From: Azoarcus indigens
Lineage (GTDB): Bacteria > Pseudomonadota > Gammaproteobacteria > Burkholderiales > Rhodocyclaceae
Reading direction: 5' to 3'
Assembly: GCF_004361735.1 (NCBI RefSeq)
Contig: NZ_SNVV01000001.1
Coordinates: forward strand, 496,001 to 560,000
Length of the DNA stretch: 64,000 bases
Positions 39,718 through 48,875 of the stretch are shown here, piece by piece. The notes beneath the pieces were generated by a model. That model made no database searches. It saw nothing but the letters and a program-made list of their open reading frames with translations, and was not told where the DNA came from. Every line of letters starts with the position of its first letter. Position 1 is the stretch's first letter. Both the position numbers and the translations under genes were made by a program.

Positions 39718-40431
39718 TCACATCGGCAGCAGGTCCTGGCGGGCGGCGTAGGTCAGCAGCTCCACCATGCTGCGCACGCCCAGCTTGTCGAACACCCGGC
39801 TGCGGTAGGTGGAGATGGTGTTCACCGACAGCGACAGTTGCTCGGCGATCTCGGATACCGAGCGCCCCTGGGCGAGCAGCTTCAGCACCTGGAACTCGCG
39901 GTTGGAGAGGGTTTCGTGCGGCGGCCGGGCTTCGTCGGCGCGCACGTTGCGGGCCAGCAGCTCGGCGATCTCCGGGGTGATGTAGACGCCGCCGCCGGCC
40001 ACCTTGGCGATGGCGGCGAACAAGGTTTCCGGCGAGCAGCCCTTGTTGAGATAGGCGGCCGCGCCGGCGCGGATGGAGCGCACCGCGAACTGCGTCTCCG
40101 GATACACCGACAGCATCACCACGCCGGTGGCGGGAAACTCGCCACGCATGGCCTTGAGCACGTCCAGGCCGTCGCGGTCGCCGAGAGCGATGTCGAGCAG
40201 CACCACGTCGGCGCCGGCTGCGCGCAGCGCCCGCAGCGCGGCGGGGCCGTCCTCCGCTTCGCTCACCGCGCCGATGCGGCCGTCGCCGGCCAGGATCTGC
40301 GCCAGGCCGCGGCGGATGATCATGTGGTCGTCCACGATGAGCACCCGGATGCCGCCGGTGCTCCGGCTCGTCGCGCGGCCGTCCATCGTCCGGCGCTCCC
40401 TGCTGCGGTCTTCCGCCATCCGCTCGTCCAT
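39718..40431 (-). CDS. LuxR/NarL-family response regulator
   Basis: A 237-residue two-component regulator. The receiver domain has VLIVDDHMIIRRGLAQIL, the phospho-acceptor Asp in VVLLDIALGDRDG, and KG in AYLNKGCSPE. The C-terminal LuxR HTH is LSNREFQVLKLLAQGRSVSEIAEQLSLSVNTISTYRSRVF (seen as SEIAEQLSLSVNTISTYRSR). The start at 40431 has a GGGGGA ribosome site; an ATG at 40386 would shorten it by 15. It lies 14 bp after the kinase gene, its probable partner. Confidence 0.9.
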   Translation of the reverse strand: MDERMAEDRSRERRTMDGRATSRSTGGIRVLIVDDHMIIRRGLAQILAGDGRIGAVSEAEDGPAALRALRAAGADVVLLDIALGDRDGLDVLKAMRGEFPATGVVMLSVYPETQFAVRSIRAGAAAYLNKGCSPETLFAAIAKVAGGGVYITPEIAELLARNVRADEARPPHETLSNREFQVLKLLAQGRSVSEIAEQLSLSVNTISTYRSRVFDKLGVRSMVELLTYAARQDLLPM

Positions 40432-40445
40432 GTCCGGTCCCCCGC

Positions 40446-41633
40446 TCAGGCCAGCACGCCGGGCAGGCGCAGGCTGACCACGGTGCCGCGCCCCGGCTCG
40501 CTGTCTATCGAAAGCTCGCCGCCGATGGCGCGCGCCCGTTCGTGCATGCCCAGCAGGCCGAAGCTGGTGGGCTGGGCCGGCACCCGCATGCCGCAGCCGT
40601 CGTCCTCCACCGCGATCACCAGGTCGCGGTCCAGCGCCCGCGCCAGCAGCGCTACCCGGGCGGCACCGGCATGGCGCTGCACGTTGGTGAGCACTTCCTG
40701 GACGATGCGATAGACGGCGATCTCCGCCTCCCGCCCCAGCCGGCAGCGCTCCACCGCCGGCGGGCAGACGAAGCTGCAGCGCAGGCCGCCGCGCGCCTGC
40801 ACGTCCTGCAGCAGGCATTCCAGCGCCGCCCACAGGCCGAGATGGTCGAGCACACCGGGGCGCAGGTCGTTGAGGATGCGGCGCACGGCGCCCATGGCGG
40901 TGGCGCCGATGTCCAGCGCGGCATCGATGTGGGCCAGCATCTCCGGCTGCCGGTCCGGCTGTCCATCCACCCTCCCATCCAGGCGCTGGCGCAGCCAGTT
41001 CAGCTCCAGCTGCATGGCGGTGAGGGAGGCACCGAGGTCGTCGTGGATGTCGCGGGCAATGTGGGCGCGCTCCTCCTCCCGCACCGAATTCATGTGCGCC
41101 GACAGCCGCCGCAGGCCGTCGCGGGCCTGGCGCAGTTGCAGGTTGGCGGTGGACAGCTCGGCGGTGCGCTCGGCCACCCGCCGCTCCAGCTCGGCATGCG
41201 CCACTTGCAGCGCGGCCTGGGTGCGCTTGCGCTCGGTGATGTCGGTGAAGGTGACCACCGCGCCCACCACCGCCTCACCATCGCGTATCGGGTAGGAGGC
41301 GTATTCGGCGGGAAAAGCGCTGCCGTCGCGCCGCCACAGCACTTCGTCCTCCACCCGGCAGCCCTGGCCCTCCTTGAAGGCCTTGAAGATGCGGCAGTCG
41401 TGCACCGGCATCAGCGCTGCGTCCGCATGGGAGTGGTGGATGAGGTAGTGCATGTTGCGGCCCAGCACCTCGTCCGCGCTGTAGCCCAGCATCTCGGCAC
41501 CGGCGCGGTTGATGAAGATGCAGCGGCCGCGCAGGTCGATGCCGTAGATGCCTTCGCCTGCCGATTCGAGCAGCATCTCGAGCTGGCGCCGCCAGGCGGC
41601 GTGGTGGGACAGCTGGTGAAGGTCGGCGAACAT
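40446..41633 (-). CDS. PAS-domain sensor histidine kinase (HisKA_3/NarX-DegS type)
   Basis: A soluble 395-residue kinase with no membrane helix. An N-terminal PAS domain (residues ~15-135, LESAGEGIYGIDLRGRCIFINRAGAEMLGY) is followed by a coiled coil. The H-box of the HisKA_3 type is HIARDIHDDLGASLTAMQLELNWL (cited as ARDIHDDLGASLTAMQLE) and the HATPase motif is DDGCG / GLLGMHERARAIGGEL. A cytosolic signal is probable. The adjacent response regulator is presumed to be its target. The 294 bp after it, up to the HisN-like gene, show nothing recognisable. Confidence 0.9.
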   Translation of the reverse strand: MFADLHQLSHHAAWRRQLEMLLESAGEGIYGIDLRGRCIFINRAGAEMLGYSADEVLGRNMHYLIHHSHADAALMPVHDCRIFKAFKEGQGCRVEDEVLWRRDGSAFPAEYASYPIRDGEAVVGAVVTFTDITERKRTQAALQVAHAELERRVAERTAELSTANLQLRQARDGLRRLSAHMNSVREEERAHIARDIHDDLGASLTAMQLELNWLRQRLDGRVDGQPDRQPEMLAHIDAALDIGATAMGAVRRILNDLRPGVLDHLGLWAALECLLQDVQARGGLRCSFVCPPAVERCRLGREAEIAVYRIVQEVLTNVQRHAGAARVALLARALDRDLVIAVEDDGCGMRVPAQPTSFGLLGMHERARAIGGELSIDSEPGRGTVVSLRLPGVLA

Positions 41634-41927
41634 CGGGGGCTCCGCATGAGACCCCGGAGCCCGCGCAAGAAAAGTGCCGGCCCGGCCACCGGCCTGCGGG
41701 AACAGGCGGTGGAGGCGCGCGGCGGCCGTCGCCTGCCACGGCGGAGCGGATGCGCGGGCCGCGCCGGCAACAGCGAAGGCCCCCGCCAGCCGGGGCGGCC
41801 GTTCAGCTTCCGCTCAGGCTGGGCCTCTCTCCGCCCTGCCCTGGCGGGGCACCAGATGTGTGCACTGCGCCCGCGCCACACCCCAGGGCAGTGCGCGGCA
41901 GCCGGGGCCCCCCTTTCCCTGCAGCGC

Positions 41928-42719
41928 TCAGGCACCCAGCAGCGCAAGTGCTTCCGCATGCAGGGCCGGCGTGGCGGCGGCCACTACCCGCCCGTCCGAC
42001 CCCAGCCCCAGCGGCTGCCCCTGCCAGTCGCTGACGACGCCGCCCGCGCCTTCGATGATGTTCACCAGCGCAAGGTAGTCGTAAGGCTGCAGGCCGGCCT
42101 CGACAACGAGATCGACATGGCCGCTGGCGAGCAGGCCGTAGGAATAGCAGTCGCCGCCGAAGCGGCGCAGCGCCACAGCCGCGCTCACCCGGGCGAAGCG
42201 CGCCTGGTCCTCGCCGGTGAACACGTCCGGCGAGGTGGCGTACAGCCGCGCCGTGGCCAGTGCCGCGCAGTCGCTGCTGCGCGCCGGCTCGCCCTGGTAG
42301 CGGGCAGGCTCGCCCGCCACCGCCCACCAGCGCTCGCCGGTGAAGGGGATGTCCATCATCCCCAGCACCGGCCGGCCCTTGTGCAGCAGGGCCAGCAGCG
42401 TGCCCCACAGCGGCGAGCCGGTGATGAAGCTCTTGGTGCCATCTATCGGGTCTATCACCCACACATACTCGGCATCCAGATGCTGACGACCCTGCTCCTC
42501 GCCGAAGATGCCGTGGGCGGGGCAGGCCGCCGCCAGCCGCCGCCTCAGCGCCGCCTCTATCTCGCGGTCGGCGAGGGTGACCGGGCTGTCGTCCGCCTTG
42601 ATAGCCACATCCAGCCGGGTGCGGAAAAGGCGCAGCGCCAGGATGCGCGCCTCATCGGCGAGGGCGTGGGCCAGCGGCAGATGGGCGGCGAGGATATCTG
42701 TGCTGTTTTGTGCATTCAT
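41928..42719 (-). CDS. Inositol monophosphatase-family phosphatase (histidinol-phosphatase HisN-like)
   Basis: A Mg2+-dependent phosphatase of 263 residues. Signature motifs are GIFGEEQG (metal-ligand Glu), WVIDPIDGTKSFITG (DPxDGT) and the C-terminal YDYLALVNIIEGAGGVVSDWQG (seen as ALVNIIEGAGGVVSDW). FGGDCYSYGLLASG before the second metal site resembles HisN. The start at 42719 has AGGAG. It is divergent from the ethanolamine cluster; whether the DeoR regulator also controls it is open. An inositol or sugar-phosphate phosphatase role is an alternative. Confidence 0.85.
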   Translation of the reverse strand: MNAQNSTDILAAHLPLAHALADEARILALRLFRTRLDVAIKADDSPVTLADREIEAALRRRLAAACPAHGIFGEEQGRQHLDAEYVWVIDPIDGTKSFITGSPLWGTLLALLHKGRPVLGMMDIPFTGERWWAVAGEPARYQGEPARSSDCAALATARLYATSPDVFTGEDQARFARVSAAVALRRFGGDCYSYGLLASGHVDLVVEAGLQPYDYLALVNIIEGAGGVVSDWQGQPLGLGSDGRVVAAATPALHAEALALLGA

Positions 42720-42770
42720 GCGCACTCCTGTCACATTCCCGAAAAAAACGTGTTATAAATTGCCTCAACT

Positions 42771-42796
42771 ATGCACATTTACCCATTAATGCACAA
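42771..42796. promoter_or_regulatory. Repeated TTGTGCAT/ATGCACAA boxes (candidate DeoR operator)
   Basis: ATGCACAT at 42771 and ATGCACAA at 42789 are direct repeats 18 bp apart; an inverted copy TTGTGCAT lies at about 42708-42715 beside the HisN-like start. The AT-rich divergent spacer also has a TATAAA box near 42754. The downstream DeoR-family gene product is the logical ligand. Confidence 0.5.
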
Positions 42797-42863
42797 GCTT
42801 GGTGTGTCGGGCCCACTGCCTGCACCAGTTTGAACAGCGACCCGCCGCTGTGGAGGAATCGAG

Positions 42864-43889
42864 ATGCGCAGCCACCGTCCCGCCCGTTCCCGCTCCATCC
42901 GCCTCGCCCTCGGCCTGCTCGCCGGGCTAGCCGCGCTGCCGGCCGCCGCCGGCACCCTGGTGGCCTATACCGCGCTGGAAGAGGATGAGATCAAGGCCTA
43001 CGTCGCCGCGGCGAAGAAGGATCTGCCCGACATCGACATCAAGGTGCTGCGGCTGTCCACCGGCGATCTCGGCGCCCGCATCCTGGCGGAGGCCGGCAAC
43101 CCGCGCCACGACGTGATCTGGGGCTGGGCGCTGACCAACCTGCTGGACCCGCGCATCCTCGACCTGCTCGAACCCTATGCCGCCAGAGGCAGCGAGGCGC
43201 TGGCGGCCAAGGACAAGGCGGCCGACGGCAAGTGGTTCGCCGCCACCGGCTACATGGCCGCCTTCTGCGTCAATACCGAGATCCTGGCGGCGAAGAAGCT
43301 GCCGCTGCCGACCTCCTGGCAGGACCTGGCCAAGCCCATCTACAAGGGCGAGATCGCGATGCCCAACCCGGTGTCCTCCGGCACCGGCTACCTGCAGATC
43401 GCTGCGCTGCTGCAGGGCATGGGCGCCGAGGCCGGCTGGAAGTACCTGAAGGCGCTGGACGGCAACGTGGCGCAATACATCAAGTCCGGCTCGCGGCCCT
43501 GCAAGGCGGCGCGCGCCGGCGAATTCGCCATCGGCATCTCGCTCGCCTTCGCGGCGATGCAGTCCATCGAGGAGGGCTACCCGCTGAAGATGGTCATCCC
43601 CAGCGACGGCGCCGGCTACGAGCTGGAGGCCTCCGGCCTGATGAAGTCGTCGAAGAACAAGGCCGACGCCAAACGCTTCCTCGACTGGACGCTCTCGCCC
43701 CAGGCCGCCGGGCTGTACACCCGCTACAAGGAGATCGTGACCATCCCCGGCACGCCGCGCTCCAGGGCCGCCACCGCCGCCGGGCTGCCGGCGGACCTGT
43801 CCGGGGTGCTGTTCCCGATGGACTTCGCCCGCTCGGCGCGCGAGCGCGATGCGACGCTGGCCACCTGGCAGAAGCAGATCGGCCGCTGA
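42864..43889 (+). CDS. ABC transporter substrate-binding protein, iron/2-aminoethylphosphonate type
   Basis: A periplasmic binding protein of 341 residues with a signal peptide (LALGLLAGLAALPAAAGTL). It has the type-II fold of the Fe3+/aminoethylphosphonate/putrescine family: HDVIWGWALTNLLDP, KGEIAMPNPVSSGTGYLQIAALLQGMG (seen as IAMPNPVSSGTGYLQIAA) and PAAGLYTRYKEIVTIPG. Lying with ATPase, permease, DeoR and eutBC, it is likely to bind ethanolamine or a similar amino alcohol rather than iron; that is inference. Confidence 0.88.
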   Translation: MRSHRPARSRSIRLALGLLAGLAALPAAAGTLVAYTALEEDEIKAYVAAAKKDLPDIDIKVLRLSTGDLGARILAEAGNPRHDVIWGWALTNLLDPRILDLLEPYAARGSEALAAKDKAADGKWFAATGYMAAFCVNTEILAAKKLPLPTSWQDLAKPIYKGEIAMPNPVSSGTGYLQIAALLQGMGAEAGWKYLKALDGNVAQYIKSGSRPCKAARAGEFAIGISLAFAAMQSIEEGYPLKMVIPSDGAGYELEASGLMKSSKNKADAKRFLDWTLSPQAAGLYTRYKEIVTIPGTPRSRAATAAGLPADLSGVLFPMDFARSARERDATLATWQKQIGR

Positions 43890-43933
43890 GCGGCGCCACC
43901 TTTCATACCGACCCCGCCCCGGAAACAGCCGCC

Positions 43934-44941
43934 ATGTCCCTGGAGATCCGCAACCTGCACAAGAGCTTTGCCGGCCAGGTGGCGCTCGAACGCATCGACC
44001 TCGCCCTGGACGGCGCGGAGTTCGTCTGCCTGCTCGGCCCCAGCGGCTGTGGCAAGACCACGCTGCTGCGCATCATCGCCGGCCTGCTCGCCGCCGACCG
44101 CGGCAGCATCCGCCTGAACGGCCGCGACCTCGCCGCCGTGCCGACGCGGGAGCGCGGCTTCGGCATCGTGTTCCAGTCCTACTCGCTGTTTCCGCACATG
44201 ACGGTGGCGCAGAACGTCGGCTACGGCCTCGCCATCCGCGGCGTCGCGCCGGCGCGGATCGCAGAACGGGTCGCCGGCCTGCTGGCCACGGTGAAGCTGG
44301 CCGGCTTCGGCGAGCGCTACCCCGGCCAGCTCTCCGGCGGACAGCAGCAGCGGGTGGCGATTGCCCGCGCGCTGGCGGTCGATCCCGCCCTGCTGCTGCT
44401 GGATGAACCGCTGTCGGCGCTGGATGCGCGGGTGCGCGCGGAACTGCGCGGCGAACTGCGTGAAGTCCAGCGCAAACTCGGCATCCCGACGCTGATGGTG
44501 ACCCACGACCAGGACGAGGCCATGGTGCTGGCCGACCGGGTGGTGTGCATGAACCGCGGCCGCATCGAACAGAGCGGCACGCCGCAGGAACTCTACGAGC
44601 AGCCGCGCACCCGCTTCGTCGCCGAGTTCATGGGCCACAGCAACCTGCTGACGCCGGACTGGCTGCAGCACGCCGCCCCTTCGCTGCTCGCCGGCATGCC
44701 GGCGGACCTGGGGCCGGCCGGCGCCGCCTGCGTGCGGCCGGAGCGCATCGCGCTCACCCCCGGCGCGGCAGGCGGCGGCCGCATCGTCGAGGTGGCCTTC
44801 ATGGGCAACTTCAAGCGCGTGCGGCTGGAGTGGCGCGGTCGCGAACTGCTCGCCGAAGTGTCCTCCGCCCTCGCGCTCCGGCCGGGAGACCCGGTGTCGG
44901 TGGACATCGCCGCGCAGGACTGCGCCTGGGTAATGGCATGA
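43934..44941 (+). CDS. ABC transporter ATPase (PotA/PhnT-like)
   Basis: A 335-residue ATPase: Walker A GPSGCGKTT, Q-loop FQSYSLFPHMTV, signature LSGGQQQRVAIARAL, Walker B LLLLDEPLSALD, and H-loop MVTHDQDEAMVLAD. A C-terminal TOBE-type domain (CVRPERIALTPG, VAFMGNFKRVRLEW) follows, as in polyamine and phosphonate importers. It has a 44-bp gap from the binding protein. The stop is embedded in a 10-bp tandem repeat that precedes the permease. Confidence 0.93.
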   Translation: MSLEIRNLHKSFAGQVALERIDLALDGAEFVCLLGPSGCGKTTLLRIIAGLLAADRGSIRLNGRDLAAVPTRERGFGIVFQSYSLFPHMTVAQNVGYGLAIRGVAPARIAERVAGLLATVKLAGFGERYPGQLSGGQQQRVAIARALAVDPALLLLDEPLSALDARVRAELRGELREVQRKLGIPTLMVTHDQDEAMVLADRVVCMNRGRIEQSGTPQELYEQPRTRFVAEFMGHSNLLTPDWLQHAAPSLLAGMPADLGPAGAACVRPERIALTPGAAGGGRIVEVAFMGNFKRVRLEWRGRELLAEVSSALALRPGDPVSVDIAAQDCAWVMA

Positions 44942-45004
44942 GCGGGCATGAGCGGGCATGAGCGCCACGATGAACGCGCCCTGCCGAGCGGGGAGGAAGA
45001 GCCG

Positions 45005-46645
45005 ATGACCGCCGCGCCGCTCGCCGCCGCCGACCGCTGGCTGATGCGCGCCTGCCTGTGGCTGCCGCTGGCCGCGCTGCTGCTGTTCTTCGCCCTGCCG
45101 ATGGGCTTCATCGCCTGGCGCAGCCTGATGCAGGACGACGGCGGCATCGGCTTCGGCAACTACCTGGCGCTGCTCGACACGCCGGGCGTGTGGCAGGCCA
45201 CCCGCAACAGCCTGGGGCTGGGCGTGGCCACCACCGCCATCACCCTGCTGCTGGCCTTCGTGCTGGCCTACGGCATGGACCGCACCTGCATGCGCGGCCG
45301 CCGCTTCGTCGCCGCGGCGCTGACACTGCCGCTGCTGGCGCCCTCGCTGGTGCTCGGCCTCGGCCTCATCTTCATCCTCGGCCGCAACGGCATCGTCGGC
45401 CAGCTGCTGGGCATACGGCCCGACATCTACGGCTTCCACGGCCTGCTGATCGCCGACGTGCTGTATGCGCTGCCGCAGGCGGTGCTGATCCTGCGCGCCG
45501 CACTGCGCTGCGCCGATGCCCGCCAGTACGAGGCGGCCGAGGTACTGGGCGCCACACCCTGGCGCCAGTTCCGCGACATCACCCTGCCCGGCATGCGCTA
45601 CGGCCTGCTCAGCGCCGGCTTCGTGGTGTTCACCGTCACCATCACCGACTTCGGCAATGCAGTGGTGATAGGCGGCGACTTCGCGGTGCTCGCTACCGAG
45701 ATCTACAACCAGGTGAGCGGCCAGATGCGCTTCGGCATCGGCGCGGTGGTCGGCCTGCTGCTCCTGTTGCCGGCGGCGCTGTCGGTATGGATAGAGCGGG
45801 TGGCGGCGCAGCGCCAGGCCGGCATCGGCGCTGAATCCGCCCAGCCGCCGCAGCCGCGTATCGCCCGCGGGCGCGACGGCCTGTACGCGATCGCCTGCCT
45901 GGGCATTGCCGGCGCGATCTGCGCGGTGGTGGCCACGGTGATCCTCGCCGGCTTCATCCGGCTATGGCCTTACCGGCTGGACCTCACCCTCAAGCATTAC
46001 GACATCACCGTGTCCGGCGGCTACGCCAGCCTGTGGGCCTCGCTGGCGGTGTCGCTGATCGCCGCCGCGGCCGGCACCCTGCTGCTCTTCCTGCTCGCCT
46101 TCTCGGTACGCCGGCTGGCCGGCTGGCCGGCGCGGGCCGCCACCCTGCTCGCCACCCTGCCGGTGGGCGTGCCGGGGCTGGTGCTGGGGCTGGCCTATGT
46201 GTTCGCCTTCAACGAGCCGGAGCTGCCCTGGGGTGCGCTGTACGGCAGCCTCTTCCTGCTGGCGATGTGCAACTTCTACCACTACCACACCCAGGGCTAT
46301 GTCTCGATGGCCACCGGCCTGCGGGCGGTGCCGGCCCAGCTGGAGGAAGCGGTGGCGGTGCTGGGCGGCGGCGTCGGCCGCCTGCTCGCCGACGTGCATC
46401 TGCCGGCGCTGCGCATCACCCTGTGGGCAGTGGCGGCCTTCCTCTTCATGCGCTCCATGGTGACGCTGTCGGCGGTGATCTTCCTGGTCACGCCCGAGCG
46501 GTCACTGTCGGCGGTCACCGTGATGCGGCTGGACGAAGCCGGCTTCACCTCGCAGGCGGCCGCCTTCTCCACCTGCATCATGGCGGTGGTCGGCGCGGTG
46601 GCCCTGCTGCTGCACCGGCTGACCTCCCGCGGCCGCACTCGCTAG
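45005..46645 (+). CDS. ABC transporter permease, fused two-domain (PhnV/FbpB-like)
   Basis: A 546-residue fused permease with ~12 membrane helices. Two EAA-type loops are visible: YEAAEVLGATPWRQFRDITLPG in the first half and LEEAVAVLGGGVGRLLADVHLPA in the second. The start at 45005 follows GGAGGAAG; an earlier in-frame ATG at 44948 arises from a tandem repeat and is less likely. It is part of the SBP-ATPase-permease run upstream of DeoR and eutBC. Confidence 0.9.
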   Translation: MTAAPLAAADRWLMRACLWLPLAALLLFFALPMGFIAWRSLMQDDGGIGFGNYLALLDTPGVWQATRNSLGLGVATTAITLLLAFVLAYGMDRTCMRGRRFVAAALTLPLLAPSLVLGLGLIFILGRNGIVGQLLGIRPDIYGFHGLLIADVLYALPQAVLILRAALRCADARQYEAAEVLGATPWRQFRDITLPGMRYGLLSAGFVVFTVTITDFGNAVVIGGDFAVLATEIYNQVSGQMRFGIGAVVGLLLLLPAALSVWIERVAAQRQAGIGAESAQPPQPRIARGRDGLYAIACLGIAGAICAVVATVILAGFIRLWPYRLDLTLKHYDITVSGGYASLWASLAVSLIAAAAGTLLLFLLAFSVRRLAGWPARAATLLATLPVGVPGLVLGLAYVFAFNEPELPWGALYGSLFLLAMCNFYHYHTQGYVSMATGLRAVPAQLEEAVAVLGGGVGRLLADVHLPALRITLWAVAAFLFMRSMVTLSAVIFLVTPERSLSAVTVMRLDEAGFTSQAAAFSTCIMAVVGAVALLLHRLTSRGRTR

Positions 46646-46669
46646 AACAAGATCCGGAGACCCGAATAC

Positions 46670-47446
46670 ATGCTGCAAGAAGAACGCTACCAACGCATCT
46701 GCGCCCTGCTCGAAACCTTCAAGAGCCTGTCCACCGAGCGCATCTCGGGCGAACTCGGCATCTCCCGCGAGACGGTGCGGCGCGACGTGATCGCGCTGGA
46801 GGCCATGGGCCGGCTGCGCCGGGTGCATGGCGGCGTGGTGCTGGACAGCGCCCGCAGCGAGGCGCCCTACGGCGAACGGCTGAAGGTGCGGGCCAAGGAG
46901 AAGCAGGCCATCGCCCGCGCCGCGGTGAAGCTGCTGCAGCCCGGCCACACCCTCTTCCTCGACGCCGGCAGCACCACGCTGGCGCTCACCGAGGAACTGC
47001 TGACGCTGTCCGGCCTCACCATCGTCACCAACAGCATGGACATCGCGGTGCGCATGGCGCAGGCCGGCGAGAGCATGGGCCAGCGCCACGAAGTGATCGT
47101 GCTCGGCGGCCGGCTCGCGCCCGGCATCGCCGCCACCTGCGGCGAAACCACGGTGAGCGAGATCCAGCGCCACCGCGCCGACTTCGCGCTGCTGTCGCCG
47201 GTGGCGATAGACGCCCGCAACGGCGCCACCAGCTTCGACCACGGCGAGGCCGGGGTTGCCCGCGCCATGGCCGAGCGCGCCGCCCACCGCATCATCCTCG
47301 CCGATTACAGCAAGATCGGCGAGAGCAGCCGGGTGAGCTACTGCCCCATCGGCAGCATCGACACCCTGGTGACCGACGGCCGCGCCCGCAAGCTCGCCGC
47401 CCTGGCCGAGATCCAGAAAGCCGGGCCCGAGGTCGTCGTCGCCTGA
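46670..47446 (+). CDS. DeoR-family transcriptional regulator
   Basis: A 258-residue repressor with an N-terminal winged HTH (RICALLETFKSLSTERISGELGISRETVRRDV, seen as SGELGISRETVRRDVIALE). A C-terminal DeoRC sugar-phosphate-isomerase-like sensor domain (GHTLFLDAGSTTLALTEELL; VVLGGRLAPG; IILADYSKIG) follows. It lies between the transporter and eutB, so it presumably controls the cluster. DeoR proteins usually sense phosphorylated compounds; the effector here is unknown. Repeats of ATGCACA upstream of the transporter are candidate sites. Confidence 0.9.
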   Translation: MLQEERYQRICALLETFKSLSTERISGELGISRETVRRDVIALEAMGRLRRVHGGVVLDSARSEAPYGERLKVRAKEKQAIARAAVKLLQPGHTLFLDAGSTTLALTEELLTLSGLTIVTNSMDIAVRMAQAGESMGQRHEVIVLGGRLAPGIAATCGETTVSEIQRHRADFALLSPVAIDARNGATSFDHGEAGVARAMAERAAHRIILADYSKIGESSRVSYCPIGSIDTLVTDGRARKLAALAEIQKAGPEVVVA

Positions 47447-47470
47447 GCGCGGGAAAACGAGGAGGCCGCC

Positions 47471-48865
47471 ATGCCCTACCGTCACACCCTGGACCATCGC
47501 AACTGGGTCTTCGCCGACCTGCGCGAGGTGCTGGCCAAGGCCAGCCCGGCACGCTCCGGCGACCAGCTCGCCGGCCTCGCCGCGGAAAGCGCGGTGGAGC
47601 GCATGGCCGCGCGCATGTGCCTGGCGGAACTGCCGCTGGCGCGCTTCCTGGAAGAGGCGCTGATTCCCTACGAGGACGACGAAGTCACCCGCCTCATCAT
47701 CGACGGCCACGACCCGGCCGCCTTCGCCCCGGTGGCCCACCTCACCGTCGGCGACTTCCGCGACTGGCTGCTCTCCGACCACGCCGACGAAGCCGCGCTG
47801 GCCGCGCTGCGCCCCGGCATCACGCCGGAGATGGCAGCGGCGGTGAGCAAGCTAATGCGCAACCAGGACCTGGTGCGGGTGGCGCAGAAATGCCGCGTCA
47901 TCACCCGCTTCCGCAACACCATCGGCCTGCCGGGGCGGCTGTCGGTGCGGCTGCAGCCCAACCACCCCACCGACGACGCCCGCGGCATCGCCGCCGCCAT
48001 CGTCGATGGCCTGCTCTACGGCGCCGGCGACGCGGTGATCGGCATCAACCCGGCCAGCGACAGCCTGCCGGCGCTGACGCGGCTGGTGCGCATGCTGGAC
48101 GAGATCATCGACCGGCTCGCGCTGCCCACCCAGTCCTGCGTGCTCACCCACGTCACCAACACCGTGCAGATGATCGAACAGGGCGCGCCGGTGGACCTGG
48201 TGTTCCAGTCGGTGGCCGGCACCCAGGCCGCCAACGCCGCCTTCGGCATCAGCCTCGCCACCCTGCGCGAAGCCCGCGAGGCGGCGCTGTCGCTCAAGCG
48301 CGGCAGCCTGGGCGACAACCTCATGTACTTCGAAACCGGCCAGGGCAGCGCCCTCTCCGCCGACGCCCACCACGGCGTGGACCAGCAGACCTGCGAAGCG
48401 CGCGCCTACGCCGTCGCCCGCGAGTTCAAGCCGCTGCTCACCAACACCGTGGTCGGCTTCATCGGCCCGGAGTACCTCTACGACGGCAAGCAGATCCTGC
48501 GCGCCGGGCTGGAAGACCACTTCTGCGGCAAGCTGCTCGGCCTGCCGCTGGGCTGCGACGTCTGCTACACCAACCACGCCGAGGCCGACCAGGACGACAT
48601 GGACAGCCTGCTCACCCTGCTCGGCGTAGCGGGCATCAACTTCATCATGGGCGTGCCGGGCGCGGACGACATCATGCTCAACTACCAGAGCACGTCTTTC
48701 CACGACGGCCTCTACCTGCGCCAGGCGCTGGGCCTGCGCCGCGCCCCCGAATTCGAAGACTGGCTGCAGCGCATGCAGTTGGTGGACGAAGCTGGCCATG
48801 CCCTGCCGCTCAGCCCGGCGCACCCGGCGCTGGGCACCCTGCGCCGGCTGGCGCTGCCCGCCTGA
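47471..48865 (+). CDS. eutB: Ethanolamine ammonia-lyase large subunit EutB
   Basis: The catalytic subunit of the adenosylcobalamin-dependent enzyme that splits ethanolamine into acetaldehyde and ammonia. The 464-residue length and blocks LMRNQDLVRVAQKCRVITRF, SVRLQPNHPTDDARGI, LVFQSVAGTQAANAAFGI, NLMYFETGQGSALSADAHHG and LPLGCDVCYTNHAEADQDDM are typical. An AGGAGG ribosome site precedes it. It is 10 bp before eutC. No carboxysome-like shell or aldehyde-dehydrogenase genes are nearby, so the acetaldehyde would be handled elsewhere. Confidence 0.97.
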   Translation: MPYRHTLDHRNWVFADLREVLAKASPARSGDQLAGLAAESAVERMAARMCLAELPLARFLEEALIPYEDDEVTRLIIDGHDPAAFAPVAHLTVGDFRDWLLSDHADEAALAALRPGITPEMAAAVSKLMRNQDLVRVAQKCRVITRFRNTIGLPGRLSVRLQPNHPTDDARGIAAAIVDGLLYGAGDAVIGINPASDSLPALTRLVRMLDEIIDRLALPTQSCVLTHVTNTVQMIEQGAPVDLVFQSVAGTQAANAAFGISLATLREAREAALSLKRGSLGDNLMYFETGQGSALSADAHHGVDQQTCEARAYAVAREFKPLLTNTVVGFIGPEYLYDGKQILRAGLEDHFCGKLLGLPLGCDVCYTNHAEADQDDMDSLLTLLGVAGINFIMGVPGADDIMLNYQSTSFHDGLYLRQALGLRRAPEFEDWLQRMQLVDEAGHALPLSPAHPALGTLRRLALPA

Positions 48866-48875
48866 GGCGCCGCCG

